The notes under the pieces: generated by a model
Seen by the model: the letters and a program-made list of their open reading frames with translations, nothing else
Database searches by the model: none
Told to the model about the DNA's origin: nothing
Program-made: the position numbers and the translations under genes
NCBI GenBank assembly: GCA_028829895.1
Contig: CM054181.1
Location: 44,570,759 to 44,634,758 of the forward strand
Length of the DNA stretch: 64,000 nt
Direction: 5' to 3'
Origin: Sinotaia quadrata
Taxonomy: Eukaryota; Mollusca; Gastropoda; Architaenioglossa; Viviparidae
In this document: positions 42,613 through 55,215 of the stretch, one piece after another
How the letters are laid out: the number at the start of each line of letters is the position of its first letter
How positions within the stretch are numbered: position 1 is the first letter of the stretch

Positions 42613-45600
42613 GCACAAAGCAGCAATTTAAAAAAACTGCAATCCTACAGTATAGATCAGGGTTCAACCGGGGGTTCCGTGAGAGGTTACTATGGGGTTT
42701 CCGAGAGTTCATGATTGGGCAAGAAATAAACATCGTAGATATAATAATTTAAGCAGGGGTTCACTGAGATCTGAAAATTCATTCAAGACTTCTTACACTT
42801 CTTAAGTGTGAAAAGGTTGAGAAATGCTGGTATATATGTTCTAGAGCTTGTGCAACCTTGAATTTTCACAACACACAGAGGCACACTGGCCGATAATTGT
42901 TTATAACAATGTGAACATTTTTTTTCGGGGGACAAGAAATGCTTGCGAAATTAAAAACTATTGTTAACAGAAATTAGAGTTAGACAATTCAGAACGTTAA
43001 CAAACAAACCCTAAAATTGTCTTTCGTACAAAAGGGAAAAGTTTCCAAAAATAAATGAAATGATAAATGAATAGTGTAATATTATATATAATAAGAATAT
43101 TGTTCTGTATGTATGATTCCAATTTATACATGTCTAAAATAATAATCTCTCTCTCTCTCGTGAATTTTATTTCCTTCCTTTCTTGTACTGTTTATTTGTT
43201 TCATCTGTTGTACTGAGTCATTTATTTTTCACCCGTTTGTTCATTCCTTCATCCATATGATGATCGAAGGTGAATTAACATGTATTTATATATTGCATTA
43301 TAATCTCAGGTTTCCATTTGATGACCGAAAGTGAATTAACGTGTATTTATATATTACATTATAATCTCAGGTTTCCATATGCGTGTTAATCGATGTTGAA
43401 GAGATTATAGGTTTCCTTTACTCCCTATTACTCCTTAGTATCTCCCTATTTAAATATTAATTAATAAAATGTAAGTGCAGATCTACAAAAATAAATTATT
43501 TTCTTATTTGCATAGTTTAAATGTTCATTATTGCAAATTATATTTCTGAAGACATCGGGTCGCCATTTTATATTTTCCTCGCCATGAAGTACGACTCGGT
43601 GACGCGAGGGATATTTAACACTGGACGAGAGTTCTCGGTGTCGCTGACGCAATTAAGGGTAAGTCAGATCAAGCTGGGGTAGCTTTAATATTTTTCTTTC
43701 ACGTAAGTAGTAGTTAGACGATAGTTTGAGTGAGTCTGTGGTCACCTCTAATCCAAGAAACAGACCTGTTTTGTCTCGAAGAAGCTTTGAATTGGATCTG
43801 TGTCAGTTATAGTCTAAGAGAGAGACTTTTTTATTCTCTGCTTTGAGTGGGTCTGTGGTCAGATCTAATCCAAAAAAGAGACTTTTTTAATGTCGTGCAG
43901 AAGCTTTGAATGGGCATATCAAATAAAAATTGTGCTCGTGATGTAAGTTGCGCACGAATTTAATTCTGTATAAAAAATAAAAATAACCGAAGTCACTATC
44001 ACCTGCCTACTCTTCTTCCACTTGTGACTAATTTATCAAGCCAAAATCTAACCTATTAATTATAGCTATCAAGGTTCTTTGTGTCAACACAGTTTGCAAA
44101 AAAAATGGTGATTTACTGTATATATTCGAACCCACACACACACACACACTCATTGTTCTTGTAAATCGTTATGTTTTAGGTTGCATATGATGGTACATAT
44201 TCGAACCCACTCTCACTGTATTTGTAACTCGTTTATGTATTAGGTTACACTTAATGGTGCATATTCGAACCCACTCTCACTGTATTTGTAACTCGTTTAT
44301 GTATTAGGTTACACTTAATGGTGCATATTCGAACCCACTCTCACTGTATTTGTAACTCGTTATGTATTAGGTTACACTCCTGTATGTGTAGGCAATTTAT
44401 TAATGGGGAGTGCCGAATACATTCAATAACCCACTCTTATTGTATTTTCTCATGAACTTAATCTCATTGTACTTTGATATCACTGTGTATTATTACACTC
44501 TTTACTTCCAGACTGTTCACGATTTGTTTTTTTATGTGAATGATGAGAAAGACATATATCCTATCAATCATATGTTGCTGGCATTTGTATTCTAGTTATT
44601 TGCTTATGCAAGAGTCTTTGAATTTTAAATTCCATGTCAATTTTTTATATTTTTTGCTGAGATAGATGAAATATAATATATATATATATGCTAAAATAAT
44701 ATTTGATTCAGGATTAGTTACGCATATAATTTATTTCCGCTTCTTAAATAAAGTGAAACTAATTCACAAAGTTAAAATATAATTTTTTATTAATTAATAC
44801 TAGTAAAATTGAAAACAAATTAAAAATTTTGGGGGCTCTTGCTTAGCAAATAGTTAAAAATGTGTATTTTAACCTTAAATAAAAACTCTAAAATAATATG
44901 TGCATAATTAGACTGGTTACCTTGCTGTAACTAGTCCAGCTACGCACGAATGGAACTAATCTTCATTTAATGTTAATGTTTTCAAAGGTGGATTTCATTC
45001 AACCGAAACCGGTCTTCGTTAGAGATGCCATTCGGTTGCTCAAGAAGTGGCGACAGGTTTGGTCTGTTTTTAACATTGTTGTTGACCAGAGAACAAACTT
45101 AGAACATACAATTTGTTGAGTGAATGAGGGATACACTCGCCGGTTTATGGGTGAACAGACAGTTGTGAAAGACAGTGACATATATTGCAAACAACGCTAA
45201 TGGATGTACAAGCAAGCTCGTAGTGTTTAACGAGTCTTTAATATAATGGATGTACAAGCAAGCTCGTAGTGTTTAACGAGTCTTTAATATAATGGATGTA
45301 CAAGCAAGCTCGTAGTCACGTAGTGTTTAACGAGTCTTTAATATAATGAATGTACAAGCAAGCTCGTAGTGTTTAACGAGTCTTTAATATAATGAAAGCC
45401 TTGTTCCAGTACAGATTTTTAAACGAAAACGTTGTAATGGAACTCATAAATCATTTATATGTTAAACAAATAAATGAAGAGGCATTAAATAACCATTTAA
45501 ATATTAAAACTATGTGAGGACGAAATAAGTAAGCAATGAAATGTTAAAGACTGTTATAAAGAATTAAGTCCAACAGTGAAATAAATACAACCAAATAAAC

Positions 45601-48042
45601 AAGTAATTTCACTGCATTCAAACAACCTATTAAATGTCAATCGCCATCAACATTTGATCATTGCTTTTACACCGGCGTTAACAGCTGAATGTGTATCTTA
45701 AAGTTCTCACTGCAACACACGTGTTACTTTTCGCTATCAAAACTAGTAACAAGAATGGCGAAATGCACTGGATCGGAAACATGCTGCTGACCTGTGCTTC
45801 CTCTCTGCATGCAGTTTATGGCCTGCAGCATCTCGAGACGCTAATGCACAGACCGTTCTGCTTCATTGCATATCATACGTTCTACACAAAACGCTCCTCT
45901 GAACTGTCGTTGTCATTTCTCGCCCCAACCAGGGAATTGGTTACATGGAAAACCGGTATAAATAAGAATGCTTCAACAGCTTTTCTCGTCTCGGCCAGGG
46001 CATTCTTACATGGAAACCGGTATAAATAAGAATGCTTCAACAGCTTTTCTCGTCTCGGCCAGGGCATTCTTACATGGAAAACCGGTATAAATAAGAATGA
46101 TTCAACAGCTTTTCTCGCCTCAGCCCGGAGGAAGGAGAGATTTGGTAACGTGGAAAGTCGGTATAAATAAGACTGCCTCAATAGTTTTTCTCGCTTCAGC
46201 CAGGGATTGTGGATTGGTAACATGGAAAACCGACATAAGTAGTACTGTCTCAAAACAGCTTTTCCATTTTAACTGTGATTTTGTAATTTGGTGTGTTGAA
46301 TCAGACCACAAGGTAGTTCTAATTCAACAAATTTCTATCGATGTCCAAAATTTCTTTTGTCTCTGTAAAATGTTTACGATTGAAGACTGACCATGACATT
46401 TGTCCGTAAGAGGACTTATTCTTTCACCATGTTACTCAGAGTTTGTTTGCTTGCTTGCTTGGTTTGGCTTTTAGCTTAGTAGTTTGTTTATTTAATGTTT
46501 GTTTATATTTTCATTATTTGTAAGTTAGTTATTTGTTGAATTTTTCTTATTGCTGCTGTTTGGCTGTTGCTGTTTTCTATGTGTTCTTTTTTTTATTAAT
46601 TGATCATGATCAATAATCTTTCTCTAAACCGACAACAGTAAATGTACAGCGATCACTTTCCTCAATTATAAAATTTAATTTTAAACTTTTCAGTCGCTCG
46701 TACGCCATTGATTTATCATTATTTTGAATTTTTATTTCATCACTCTTTAATATATGACTTATAATTACTATTATGTCCTCCGTCACACTGATAGTATTAC
46801 GTTCTTCTAAAATAAAACTGCATTTTAACATCACCATTTTGTGTCTCCATATAAATTGCAATTCAAGTCGAACAATTAATATTTGAGTAGCTTGAAGTAA
46901 TTATACGAATAATTATTTAAATTATATTATTCTATATCGTCGACTACAGGAGTACAACCTGAAAATCCCTTCCTACAGTCTGGAACTGCTGGTTGTGCAT
47001 GCATGGCGGACGTTACGCTTCACTGCCGACACTGAGTGCGTGGATCTGTTCAAAGACTGTGTTCAGATGCTGCAAAATGTCGGCTCTCTGCGCGTGACCT
47101 TTGATGACAACTATCTTAGTTCGCACGTTGAGGTGTAAGTGAATGAATGTATTTGAAATCACACGTGAGCAACCTTGTGAATGACTGCTGTGTGTGACAA
47201 ATCAAATGTATTATTTTTCTCTCTTCCGCTGGAATACCGTGGGCCGCCATATCTGTTGATTTTCATTCACAGCTCCAAAGCGGTAGCACCCTCCCTGTTT
47301 TCTGCTTAGATTTTGTTAAATTTCCTTCACACTTGAATTGTTTCATCGGTTGTGCAGGCAGTAGGTGGGGCAGTCTGTTATCGTTTAAACTTAACATTCT
47401 TGAAGATTTTTTAAACTCTCATTGTGGAATTAATTATTTATTAAGTAGTTATGTTTATCAAATTAAATAATTAATTGATGCGTTATTAAAGTTTTACTAG
47501 ATGGTAATTCAAATTTTCATGTATGTGAGTGTGTGTATCAAAAATGTTCTCTCTCTAACACACATTGACTGTGACAAAATTATTCCACCGCCATATGTAA
47601 TATTTTTCATGTTCGTTAGTTTTCGGTATTTTGTGTGCGCTATCAATAGCTGACTTTCCTGTTTCTACTGTTGTCGTGGCCTTTTGTTTTGACACGTGTC
47701 CTGTTGAGGTGTGGGTGTGCACCGGGCGCAGATGCGTTCATGACCCCGGTTAGTCAGGTCTGGAAGGGTCACATCAGGCTGCCTGACGGAAATGGGGAAA
47801 ACCCACGCAGATGTTAATACACGTCTGCCTTAATTAGTGTCAGAGCCAGATGGTCGACACAAAACTGCTATATTTAGTGATGCCTCATCATTTTATCAAC
47901 AACAATATGTTAATTCTGTTCCAGATTTTACAAAGCGCCATATATTCTTGATCCAGTGAACCCGTATGTGAATACCCTGGAAGGTTTGGACAAGACGGGT
48001 ATTTGGGACGCCGCTTACAATACATTTAAACGGATGATTTGA
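39153..48042 (+). CDS. OAS: 2'-5'-oligoadenylate synthase-like gene 3, divergent, start codon unresolved
   Basis: Third tandem OAS paralogue, 3.1 kb after gene 2. Exons: 39153-39247, 41188-41275, 42049-42304, 43552-43658, 44988-45056, 46950-47134, 47925-48042. They join in frame to 305 residues with the same intron phases as its siblings; exons 3, 4 and 5 are identical in length. Exon 3 shares 35 of 85 residues with gene 1. Catalytic residues are kept: GDIDL (D76, D78, counted from 39153) and KIDLLPAY (D137). The C-terminal half has RLLKKW, YSLELLVVHAW, FDDNY and LDPVNP. The codon where the siblings have ATG is AAG, although the acceptor two bases before it (AG at 39149-39150) remains. Translation may start in an unseen upstream exon, or at the in-frame ATG at 39111 if the region is not spliced. 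Every reading frame after that is intact, which argues against an old pseudogene. Altered substrate or RNA specificity is possible but not shown. Confidence 0.85.
39448..39528. repeat. GCGT/GT and GA microsatellites in gene 3
   Basis: GTGC and GT repeats followed by a GA run, in the intron after the first homologous exon of gene 3. Confidence 0.9.
40730..41045. repeat. Minisatellite, about 38-bp unit, about 8 copies
   Basis: Degenerate units with AACAGTTACAAACTAGCTTA and ATCACTAATACAAAAGT, in the intron just before exon 2 of gene 3. Confidence 0.88.
41075..41187 (+). repeat. 57-bp tandem duplication carrying the exon 2 splice acceptor of gene 3
   Basis: Two copies of a unit starting CTAATTATTAAATT and ending in a polypyrimidine stretch with CACAG (41127-41131) or CATAG (41183-41187). 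Only the second AG gives an open exon; use of the first would meet TAA at once. Confidence 0.85.
41217..41465 (+). repeat. 92-bp tandem repeat carrying the 3' part of gene 3 exon 2 and its donor
   Basis: Units start at 41217, 41309 and 41401; the third is partial. Each holds 59 bp of coding-like sequence (LQFYHPLPP frame in the first copy), a TTAAG|GTAATA donor, and, in the first two, 33 bp of intron. Copies differ by few bases. Only the first is attached to a full exon with a good acceptor. The 59-bp exon part is not a multiple of three, so splicing in an extra copy would shift the frame. Confidence 0.93.
41620..41775. mobile_element. SINE-like interspersed fragment, copy 1 (uncertain)
   Basis: Resembles 49955-50140: both have TTTC-rich starts, a GGACCTGG/GACCCTGG, ACTCTGGA, a TTGGTT, and end in ATYGAAACCCC followed by a GGGTGG. 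Too diverged to classify by eye. Confidence 0.35.
42541..42613. repeat. CT and AC microsatellite in gene 3 intron 3
   Basis: Interrupted CT run then a short AC run about 240 bp after exon 3. Confidence 0.9.
43259..43378. repeat. 61-bp tandem duplication
   Basis: Two copies with GTGAATTAACATGTATTTAT and ATAATCTCAGGTTTCCAT, 61 bp apart, just before exon 4 of gene 3. Confidence 0.88.
44115..44390. repeat. Minisatellite, 64-bp unit, about 4 copies
   Basis: Units contain ATATTCGAACCCACTCTCAC and TTTGTAACTCGTTTATGTAT. Located in intron 4 of gene 3. Confidence 0.9.
45198..45395. repeat. Minisatellite, 46-bp unit, about 4 copies
   Basis: Near-identical units with ATGTACAAGCAAGCTCGTAG and TTTAACGAGTCTTTAATA. 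The third copy carries a small internal duplication (CACGTAG). Confidence 0.93.
45945..46225. repeat. Minisatellite, about 65-bp unit, about 4.5 copies
   Basis: Units contain CATGGAAAACCGGTATAAAT and CTTCAACAGCTTTTCTCG, in intron 5 of gene 3. The open frames on both strands (45691-46029 plus, 45882-46253 minus) are products of the array. Confidence 0.9.
46400..46949 (+). other. End of gene 3 intron 5, no other feature
   Basis: T-rich intronic sequence without repeats or exons that I can support. Confidence 0.5.
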
Positions 48043-48187
48043 TGTCTCGCAGTGTCACGAACCCACCGCTAAATCGAGACGAGCAGAAAATATTTCTCTG
48101 TGAGAATGTGTTGACCATCGGCCTACTTAGGACTTAAGGTCATCTTGTCAACTTTAAAGCCATTTTAACAGTCGGCTTGCCATCAGA

Positions 48188-48193
48188 AATAAA
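48188..48193 (+). promoter_or_regulatory. Candidate polyadenylation signal AATAAA of gene 3
   Basis: Canonical AATAAA about 145 bp after the gene 3 stop codon, suggesting a short 3' UTR and that the gene still has a normal 3' end. Confidence 0.5.
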
Positions 48194-48814
48194 GACGACC
48201 AACTATGTCGTTTTCATCTGACGATCGGGTGACCATCATTTATTAAGATAGCTACTTTCATCCTTTTTTTTTCAAGTCAGATCATCATCATTTATTAAGT
48301 CGGTCAGATTTTGATTCACGTTTAAAAAAACCAACAACTTTGGCTTATCAACATGCATTAAGAAGCTAGATGTATCACTTTATTAAGATGGTTGACTTAC
48401 CTTCATTTATTAAGACTGCACGTTATAAGCAGGTGTAACTTCAGAAAACAATCAATAAAAATGCATTTCGTCTTAAAGATCGTGTGATTGACTCGCTAAA
48501 ACTATTCATTAACTTTAACTAACTACAAGACCATAAGTGAATTTAGTACGAGTACTAACGTTATTGCCGCTCTTATAGAGGTCTTTTCAGACCGTTTGTT
48601 TACGTATTTATTAACTTTTTATTAAATATTTTTCTTTTACTGTGTTTCTGTTAATATAATAATGATTTTGTTGCTTTCCTTACTTTTTGCAATTTCTTTT
48701 TAACACCATTAAGTCCGAGTCAACGATTCCATTGACATGACTTTGATATAATTATGTTCTCGTAAATATGTGTTTACGAAATTTGTTGACACTCAAGTTT
48801 CAGTTATTAGCTGC

Positions 48815-49490
48815 ACACATTCATTATACAGTCATTATACACAAAAATAATAGTAGAATTTCAGAGCTGCACGCATTGATTACAGTCATTACACACAAAA
48901 ATAATAGTAGAATTTCAGAGCTGCACGCATTGATTACAGTCATTACACACAAAAATAACAGTAAAATTTCAGAGCTGCACGCATTGATTACAGTCACAGC
49001 ATACAAAAACAGCAACAATGTTTCAATTATTGAGTAGAATGCATTGATTACACAATCACAAACACATAGAAACAACACCAATATTTTAATAATTAAGTTG
49101 AATGCATTGATTACAATCACAGCCCACAAACACAGCAACAATGTTTTAATTATTAAGCTGAATGCATACATTACACAATCACAAACATAGAAACAGCACT
49201 AACGTTTTAAATTATTATGTTGAATGCATTCATTATACAATCACAAATAGAAAGAAACGAAATTATTATGCTGAATGCATTGATTATACAATAACAAATA
49301 CAAAGATACACAATTAAAGTTTTAATTATTAAGCTGCAAAATTCAGTGATAACACAATCACAAACACAAAGAAACACAAACGTTTTAATTATTAAGCTGA
49401 ACACAATCACAGACACCCAGAAACAGCACCAGAGTTTTAATTATTAAACTGCAAAATGCATTAATTACACAATCACACACAGGAACAGCA
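48815..49490. repeat. Minisatellite, about 54-bp unit, recent core and diverged tail
   Basis: Three near-identical units (TTTCAGAGCTGCACGCATTG, GTCATTACACACAAAAATAA) are followed by about nine increasingly diverged relatives with TTTTAATTATTAAGCTGAAT. The gradient suggests re-expansion at one end. It begins about 0.77 kb after gene 3. Confidence 0.85.
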
Positions 49491-49954
49491 GGTATTAATG
49501 CCACTGAAGCCTTATCTCACTTGAACAAAGAACCGTAATTCAAATGGCAATCGCCTGTTCAATACAGATCACAACTTTGTCACTTTTCAATTGGTTATAA
49601 GTTTGTATTGATTTGGTTTTGTTTCTTTTGTTTTGCTTTCTACCTTAACTTACTGTTGTGGATGGATGGAACGATGCCGAGACATCGAAGTACTGCACAA
49701 TCTACGGTAGACAACTCTATCTTTAGGCTCATACGTATTAAGTTGGCACGTTTATTTCTCTTGGGTCACAGCAAAAAAAAAAAATTGGTCTTAGTAAGAA
49801 AATATTTTCTGTAAACATAAAAGACATACTACTTTGTACATAAATACGCCTTGCACGTGTGCACACATTTACATAAAAATAAATAACTGATACACACGTG
49901 TACACAATGGAAGCTTATTTATTGATTATAAAGAGAGACGTTCAGCATACCTCT

Positions 49955-50140
49955 TTAGCCTTCCTTCCCCTCGAAGTGGGGGAGGGGCTTTCGTCTTAAG
50001 ACGTTCACGACCCTGGAAAAATCTGGACTCTGGAAAGTTTTTGGTTCCCCTCACTATATTCTGGGGTTCCGACTGCCAAGTAGGCTGTTCAGTATTGAAA
50101 CCCCACCCGTTCACTCACCAAAAAGGGTGGTGGTGATGTA
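49955..50140. mobile_element. SINE-like interspersed fragment, copy 2 (uncertain)
   Basis: GC-richer than its surroundings. It resembles 41620-41775 (see there) and ends with ATTGAAACCCCACCC and GGGTGGTGG. Confidence 0.35.
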
Positions 50141-50445
50141 GGATAGAGCATGATTCTTGTTTATATTTTTACGGTTTTCAAAGAAATTGAAATTTGAAAA
50201 AGAAAGGTGTAATGAAAATCTTTATATAGGAAAGAGATAAAGTAGTATTATATGTACATATACTATATATATGGCTTTTTAAAAATTAAGAAACAGTAAT
50301 GAGGACAAAACCAAATTATTAATATTCATATTCGTATTATGCAGACGATTGGCAAACAATAATTGCAGAGAAATCTGTAGTCTGTAGTTGTTTCAAAAGT
50401 GGTATAAATAGAACACATCCTTAAAACTTTAGCTAGATCTAGAAC

Positions 50446-50745
50446 CAAATAATTGATCTGAGCAGAGAAGTTAAGAAGCAAATAATTGATCTGAGCAGAG
50501 AAGTTAAGAAGCAAATAATTGATCTGAGCAGAGAAGTTAAAAAGCAAATAATTGATCTGAGCAGAGAAGTTAAGAAGCAAATAATTGATCTGAGCAGAGA
50601 AGTTAAGAAGCAAATAATTGATCTGAGCAGAGAAGTTAAGAAGCAAATAATTGACTTGGGCATAGAAGTTAAGAAGCAAATTATTGATTTAGGCATAGAA
50701 GTCAATAAGCAAATAATTCAGCTGGGCAGAGAAGTTAAGAAGCAC
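50446..50745. repeat. Minisatellite, 33-bp unit, about 9 copies
   Basis: Units of AATTGATCTGAGCAGAGAAG plus TTAAGAAGCAAAT. The 11-codon period leaves two overlapping open frames on the minus strand. Confidence 0.95.
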
Positions 50746-51383
50746 AACAATGTGTGTTTATGTGCTTCTGTAGCAAATACTTGAAGATTATCATCAGCAA
50801 TTTTTGGAACAGGAATAGGCCGGGTCAAGTAAGTAGAAAACATCTGAGATAAAGTGGCTGTTCCATCCTACATCTGTATTAGCACACCCAAGAACGGTCA
50901 GATTCAAGAGAGTTATTGTGTTTTATACATTTGAAGAAATATGGTCATGATAATTTGAAGTCTATCTAACATGGAATAGACACTCACATCGCAAATCACT
51001 GTGCTGTAAATTATGACTTTGTTTTCTATTTTTTAGTGGCCTTTAATAAGAGTTTTTATTTTTTAAACATCATTTTCAACTTACCTTTTTCCTTCTATCT
51101 CTACGATTGCAACAGGCTACAGTATTATTTTTTATTTTTTTTATTTTCTGGAATCACTTCCCAGAAATTAAGCATGCAAATGCCTCAATCTCATATGTTT
51201 TTGCTAGATGCCAATAAACTTAAAGTTAGAATTACGACTGCATTGAAACTGTCAGACAAAATAGCAACATTTTTCTTCTGTTAACTCGCTTCATAGTTCA
51301 ATTAATTATTCATGGAGAATACTAGTCCATCTATTTCTTGAGTAACCTAAGAGTGGAGCTCGTCACCATTAGTTAGTTACTAG

Positions 51384-51385
<2 letters not shown>

Positions 51386-51450
<65 letters not shown>

Positions 51451-51468
51451 GAGAGAGAGAGAGAGAGT
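51386..51468. repeat. (AC)n then (GA)n microsatellite
   Basis: AC run of about 60 bp, then a short GA run. Confidence 0.95.
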
Positions 51469-51847
51469 TCATTACTTTCTAAATTTAATCTCTGAAAATA
51501 ACAAACTACAATAAGAGTGCGCCTCTTCTTTCGATCTTCACCAAAGACAAGGTGTGTACATTTCTCTCACAGTTCCACCAAAAATTCCAGACTAGAAACC
51601 TGGAAATATTTATCATTGTAAACCCTGCAAAAAAAAAATTATAGTTTCTAAATATATTTTAAAATTCTCACAAATGAGTGTGAAACTCGAGACCGCTACC
51701 CTTGTTTCACCTATTCCACTACACTAAATCTGAAAGGAAACAATTTATTAAATGCACGTTTATATTTACAATTTTATTCCTACTCTAGTAAATAACTCTC
51801 GCTTCCATATTCCAAGGGACTCCTCTCCCACTTTCGTTACTGTTTCA

Positions 51848-52105
51848 TTTTTCCAGTCATAGTTTGACTAATCTACAGCACTACTGTTTTTCCAGTAATA
51901 GTTTGACTACTGTACAACTGTTTTTCCAGTAATAGTTTGACTAATCTACAGCACAACTGTTTTTCCAGTAATAGTTTGACTACTGTACAACTGTTTTTCC
52001 AATCATACTTTGACTATTTTACAGAACAACTGTTTTTCCAGTCATACTTTGACCACTCTACTATACAATTGTTTTTCCAGTCGTACTATTGTACTCTACA
52101 ATACA
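51848..52105. repeat. Minisatellite, about 33-41-bp unit, about 7 copies
   Basis: Degenerate units with ACTGTTTTTCCAGTAATAGT and TTGACTAATCTACAG, of two alternating lengths. Confidence 0.88.
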
Positions 52106-52129
52106 ACTGTTTAGTAGTTTTATAAAGTC

Positions 52130-55120
52130 TTCATGAAGACGTCCGCTTTCGTGAAGGCCCGTTTAGAAGAGTGACCAAGACGAGATCCTGATTTACAAAA
52201 CAACTCTGTCATGTGACCCGTGCTTCATTCCCATCCTGTTGTCACTGTGACGATACGAAGAGGTGGCCTCCCGACCATTAATTTATCCTTAGTTCGTAAG
52301 GAGCAAACAACTACTAAATTCAGCACAGGAGGTTTAAACCTTAGATGGCTTAGAATCTACGCTTACAAGAAATTTTTGAGCTCGCGTCGTTGCTTAGAGA
52401 TTGAGCGAGCGCCGGCCCTCTTTGCAACCTGGCCAGCCATGTAGTACAGATGCTAATTGTTCGACAGATATTTTCTGACCACTTGACCATCTAGACCAGT
52501 CTATGTATGTGCCAAAATCAGTATGTATTTTATATACATATTTAATTACTTCTAGTTATTGTGTATTTTTGTTTCTTTCATTCGACTATAGTTTCATACG
52601 TCACTTCTATTCAATGTATGCGTGACGTGCGTCCTGTGAGTCAACAACTGTTTGAGTTCCCACTGAGTCATAAATCATTCATTGTTCAGATCAGCACTCT
52701 GTGCACCAAAGCACTCTACGACATCTAAGCACGATGTCAAGTGACAAGGAGGAACAGGCTACGGCCAGCCACTAGTCAGCTTACAGATGTAAAAGCCAAT
52801 GCTTTTGACCCCTGATGAAGGCTGATGCCATAAATCTGCCCAGACCTGTCACGGTGTCTACAAATAGCTGCCCAGCAAGTCTAAGAAGTATACACAAGAA
52901 GTCCATCTCTCGTAACAGTGTGGACACTAAACAAAATTCAACAGTGCACACTTGCATTATCACAAAGACTAGCTACCAAAGCCATTATAAACTTGATACT
53001 AAGGCCATAAAGACTAGCTTCCAAAGCCATTATAGGTCACTAGATCGACAAGGCCTATTGCTAGAGAGGGAGTTGTCAGGTAGGAGGCACCAATCAACCC
53101 ACTCCCATGGCATTGCTTGTTTATTCTGAATACAACTTTACATATTATTAAGGCCATAAAAGAACGAATTCTTCATGGTCTGCACTATTATTCTGAAGCC
53201 AGTCAGATCCAGTTTTCTCGACATCCATACAAATAGATCTCTTCCAATTTCTGGTTTATTATGTTCATACCATAAAAACATTTGCAAAGGGAAATTGCTC
53301 TAACTTGAATGGGAGGTGTGTGTGTGTGGGGGGGGGGGATTAGACAACATCCTTCAGTAGTACAAAAGATCGATGAAAAACTGAAGAGAAATCGATAATT
53401 TTTAAAAATCCTTTTACCTGGTTAACTATCTAAGCCTCTACATACTTGTCGCTTTACTCATTGAGTCACGGGCTAATCGGCAAAATTACGTGTGTACTCG
53501 TGATCTTTAAAGAGTATTTTTAGAGTAAACAATATCAAAGAACATATGACTATGGGCAAGTTTTCACGCTTGGCCGAGACCGTCGATGAAATTAAAACTG
53601 TACGGCTTACCGTCCCTTAACCGGAAACTGAAAGCTCACTTGTTCATATAGCTAGCTTTTCCACAACCTGCTTCAATGACAAGTTTGCTTAGAAGGAGTG
53701 TCAAGGGGAGGCCACTTCCAAGGCAACATGGACGTCGGTGCGTAATTCCAAGAGGGAACTTAGCATGCAGTCGAACTGTCGCGAACGAGGACAGGAAACA
53801 AACAGAAACAGTTTACCTACCAGTGTGCATCGCTTCTTCTCAATTCACAAACAATCCGCGAGGCCGGTGTCCGGGCAAACCCTACTCGCTCAAGCGACGC
53901 GCGAAATGTATGAACAGACTGATTGATTCGTGTTCCCCCCTTCCCCCCCCCCCCCCCGAAACAACCATTTTTAACCATCGCTGATTTCGCAGATTACAAT
54001 CATGCATTCTCTCCGGCATTGTTCAAATCCTACTGCGTATTAGACCTGATTGACACTGATCTGATTATTGATAAATGATCCTGTCACAACAAGGATCTGA
54101 TTGTAGCGGTTGCCATTACTTAATGTATAATGCTGAGTACTTTAAATTTTGTTAATTTGTTGACATAATCAATGATTAGTACAGGATCGCACCTATCGAC
54201 AACATGACATTTAAATGAAGTCCATCTCTCGTGTACGCTTTACCGCAAAAAGTTAAGGCAAAATTTGCCAAGTCTTTCATTCCGTAGAAAACAATATAGC
54301 TTGAGAGTTTGCTGCGCTGACATGTTCAAAAACTAGTTCGTATCATTTTAAACTTTAGTCACGAATTTATCTTTATATAGTATAGTTATTCGGAGTGGGT
54401 GGGTGGGGGAAGGGAATGGGGGAGGGATATGTGGACGAGCTTCTTTGGTGTTACTCTCGGCGAGCTGTTTCGTTCTTTTTACTCTCTGCGCTCAACTACA
54501 TGTACTTTTTCAACTTTTATTTTGGTACTGTGTATATATTTGCCACATGAGATGTCCATGAACGAATGTAATTGTATCATAGCTATATGCGCGTGCGTGT
54601 GTCTGTGTGTGTGTATGTTAGAGAGTGTGGGAAGTTGTATGCGTGCGTGCGTGTGTTTGAGTGTGTGCATTATGTATGAGTGTTTGTGGGTGTACGTGTA
54701 CATGCACGGTTAGAGAGACCAAGGGAAAAGAGATTTTTTTCTTTCATTGATTATACTTGTCTGCATATTTTCATTGGTTATATTTATTCATATCATATTT
54801 GCCTTAATGTTTCTGTTGGTCGAATTTGGCGTGTTTGGATTTTCAGAAGTCAACATCCTTTCGAAAACGTAATCAGAATAGTTTAAAGGAAGAGAGGGCC
54901 TTGCCAACACTAAGTCACGAAATTTGAAATTAATTAGCAAATATCGAAGCCAACTTAAAGTTCTTCTTTCTATCCTTTGTAATCTTTGGCAGAAGACCTA
55001 TAGGCTACTTCTTTGCATCTGATTTTTTTAAAGGGTCCACATCCCAATACTTCTAGATGAAAACAACAAAGAAAATTTACAGCTAATAAATGAAACAAAA
55101 TAAACGCAAGCTTATTCCAT
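52130..55120. other. No supported gene
   Basis: Mostly unique, slightly GC-richer sequence with short G and C homopolymers near 53331 and 53940 and GT-rich patches at 54590-54670. Open frames at 52815-53129, 53676-53984 and 54399-54713 show no domain or splice context that I recognise. Confidence 0.5.
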
Positions 55121-55121
55121 T

Positions 55122-55122
55122 T

Positions 55123-55208
<86 letters not shown>
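55122..55208. repeat. (AC)n then (AG)n microsatellite
   Basis: AC run of about 70 bp followed by AG repeats. Confidence 0.95.
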
Positions 55209-55215
55209 TTGAAGG

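Noticed and set aside
45882..46253. 123-codon minus-strand frame with repeated FLFIPVFHV
   Set aside because: It is the reading of a 65-bp minisatellite in gene 3 intron 5.
39153..48042. Gene 3 as an old pseudogene
   Set aside because: Despite the missing ATG, all seven exons keep frame, splice sites and catalytic residues, which would not persist in an old dead copy; a very recent inactivation is still possible.
53676..53984. 102-codon frame, arginine- and proline-rich
   Set aside because: It overlaps another open frame, runs into a poly-C tract and has no recognisable domain or splice signals.
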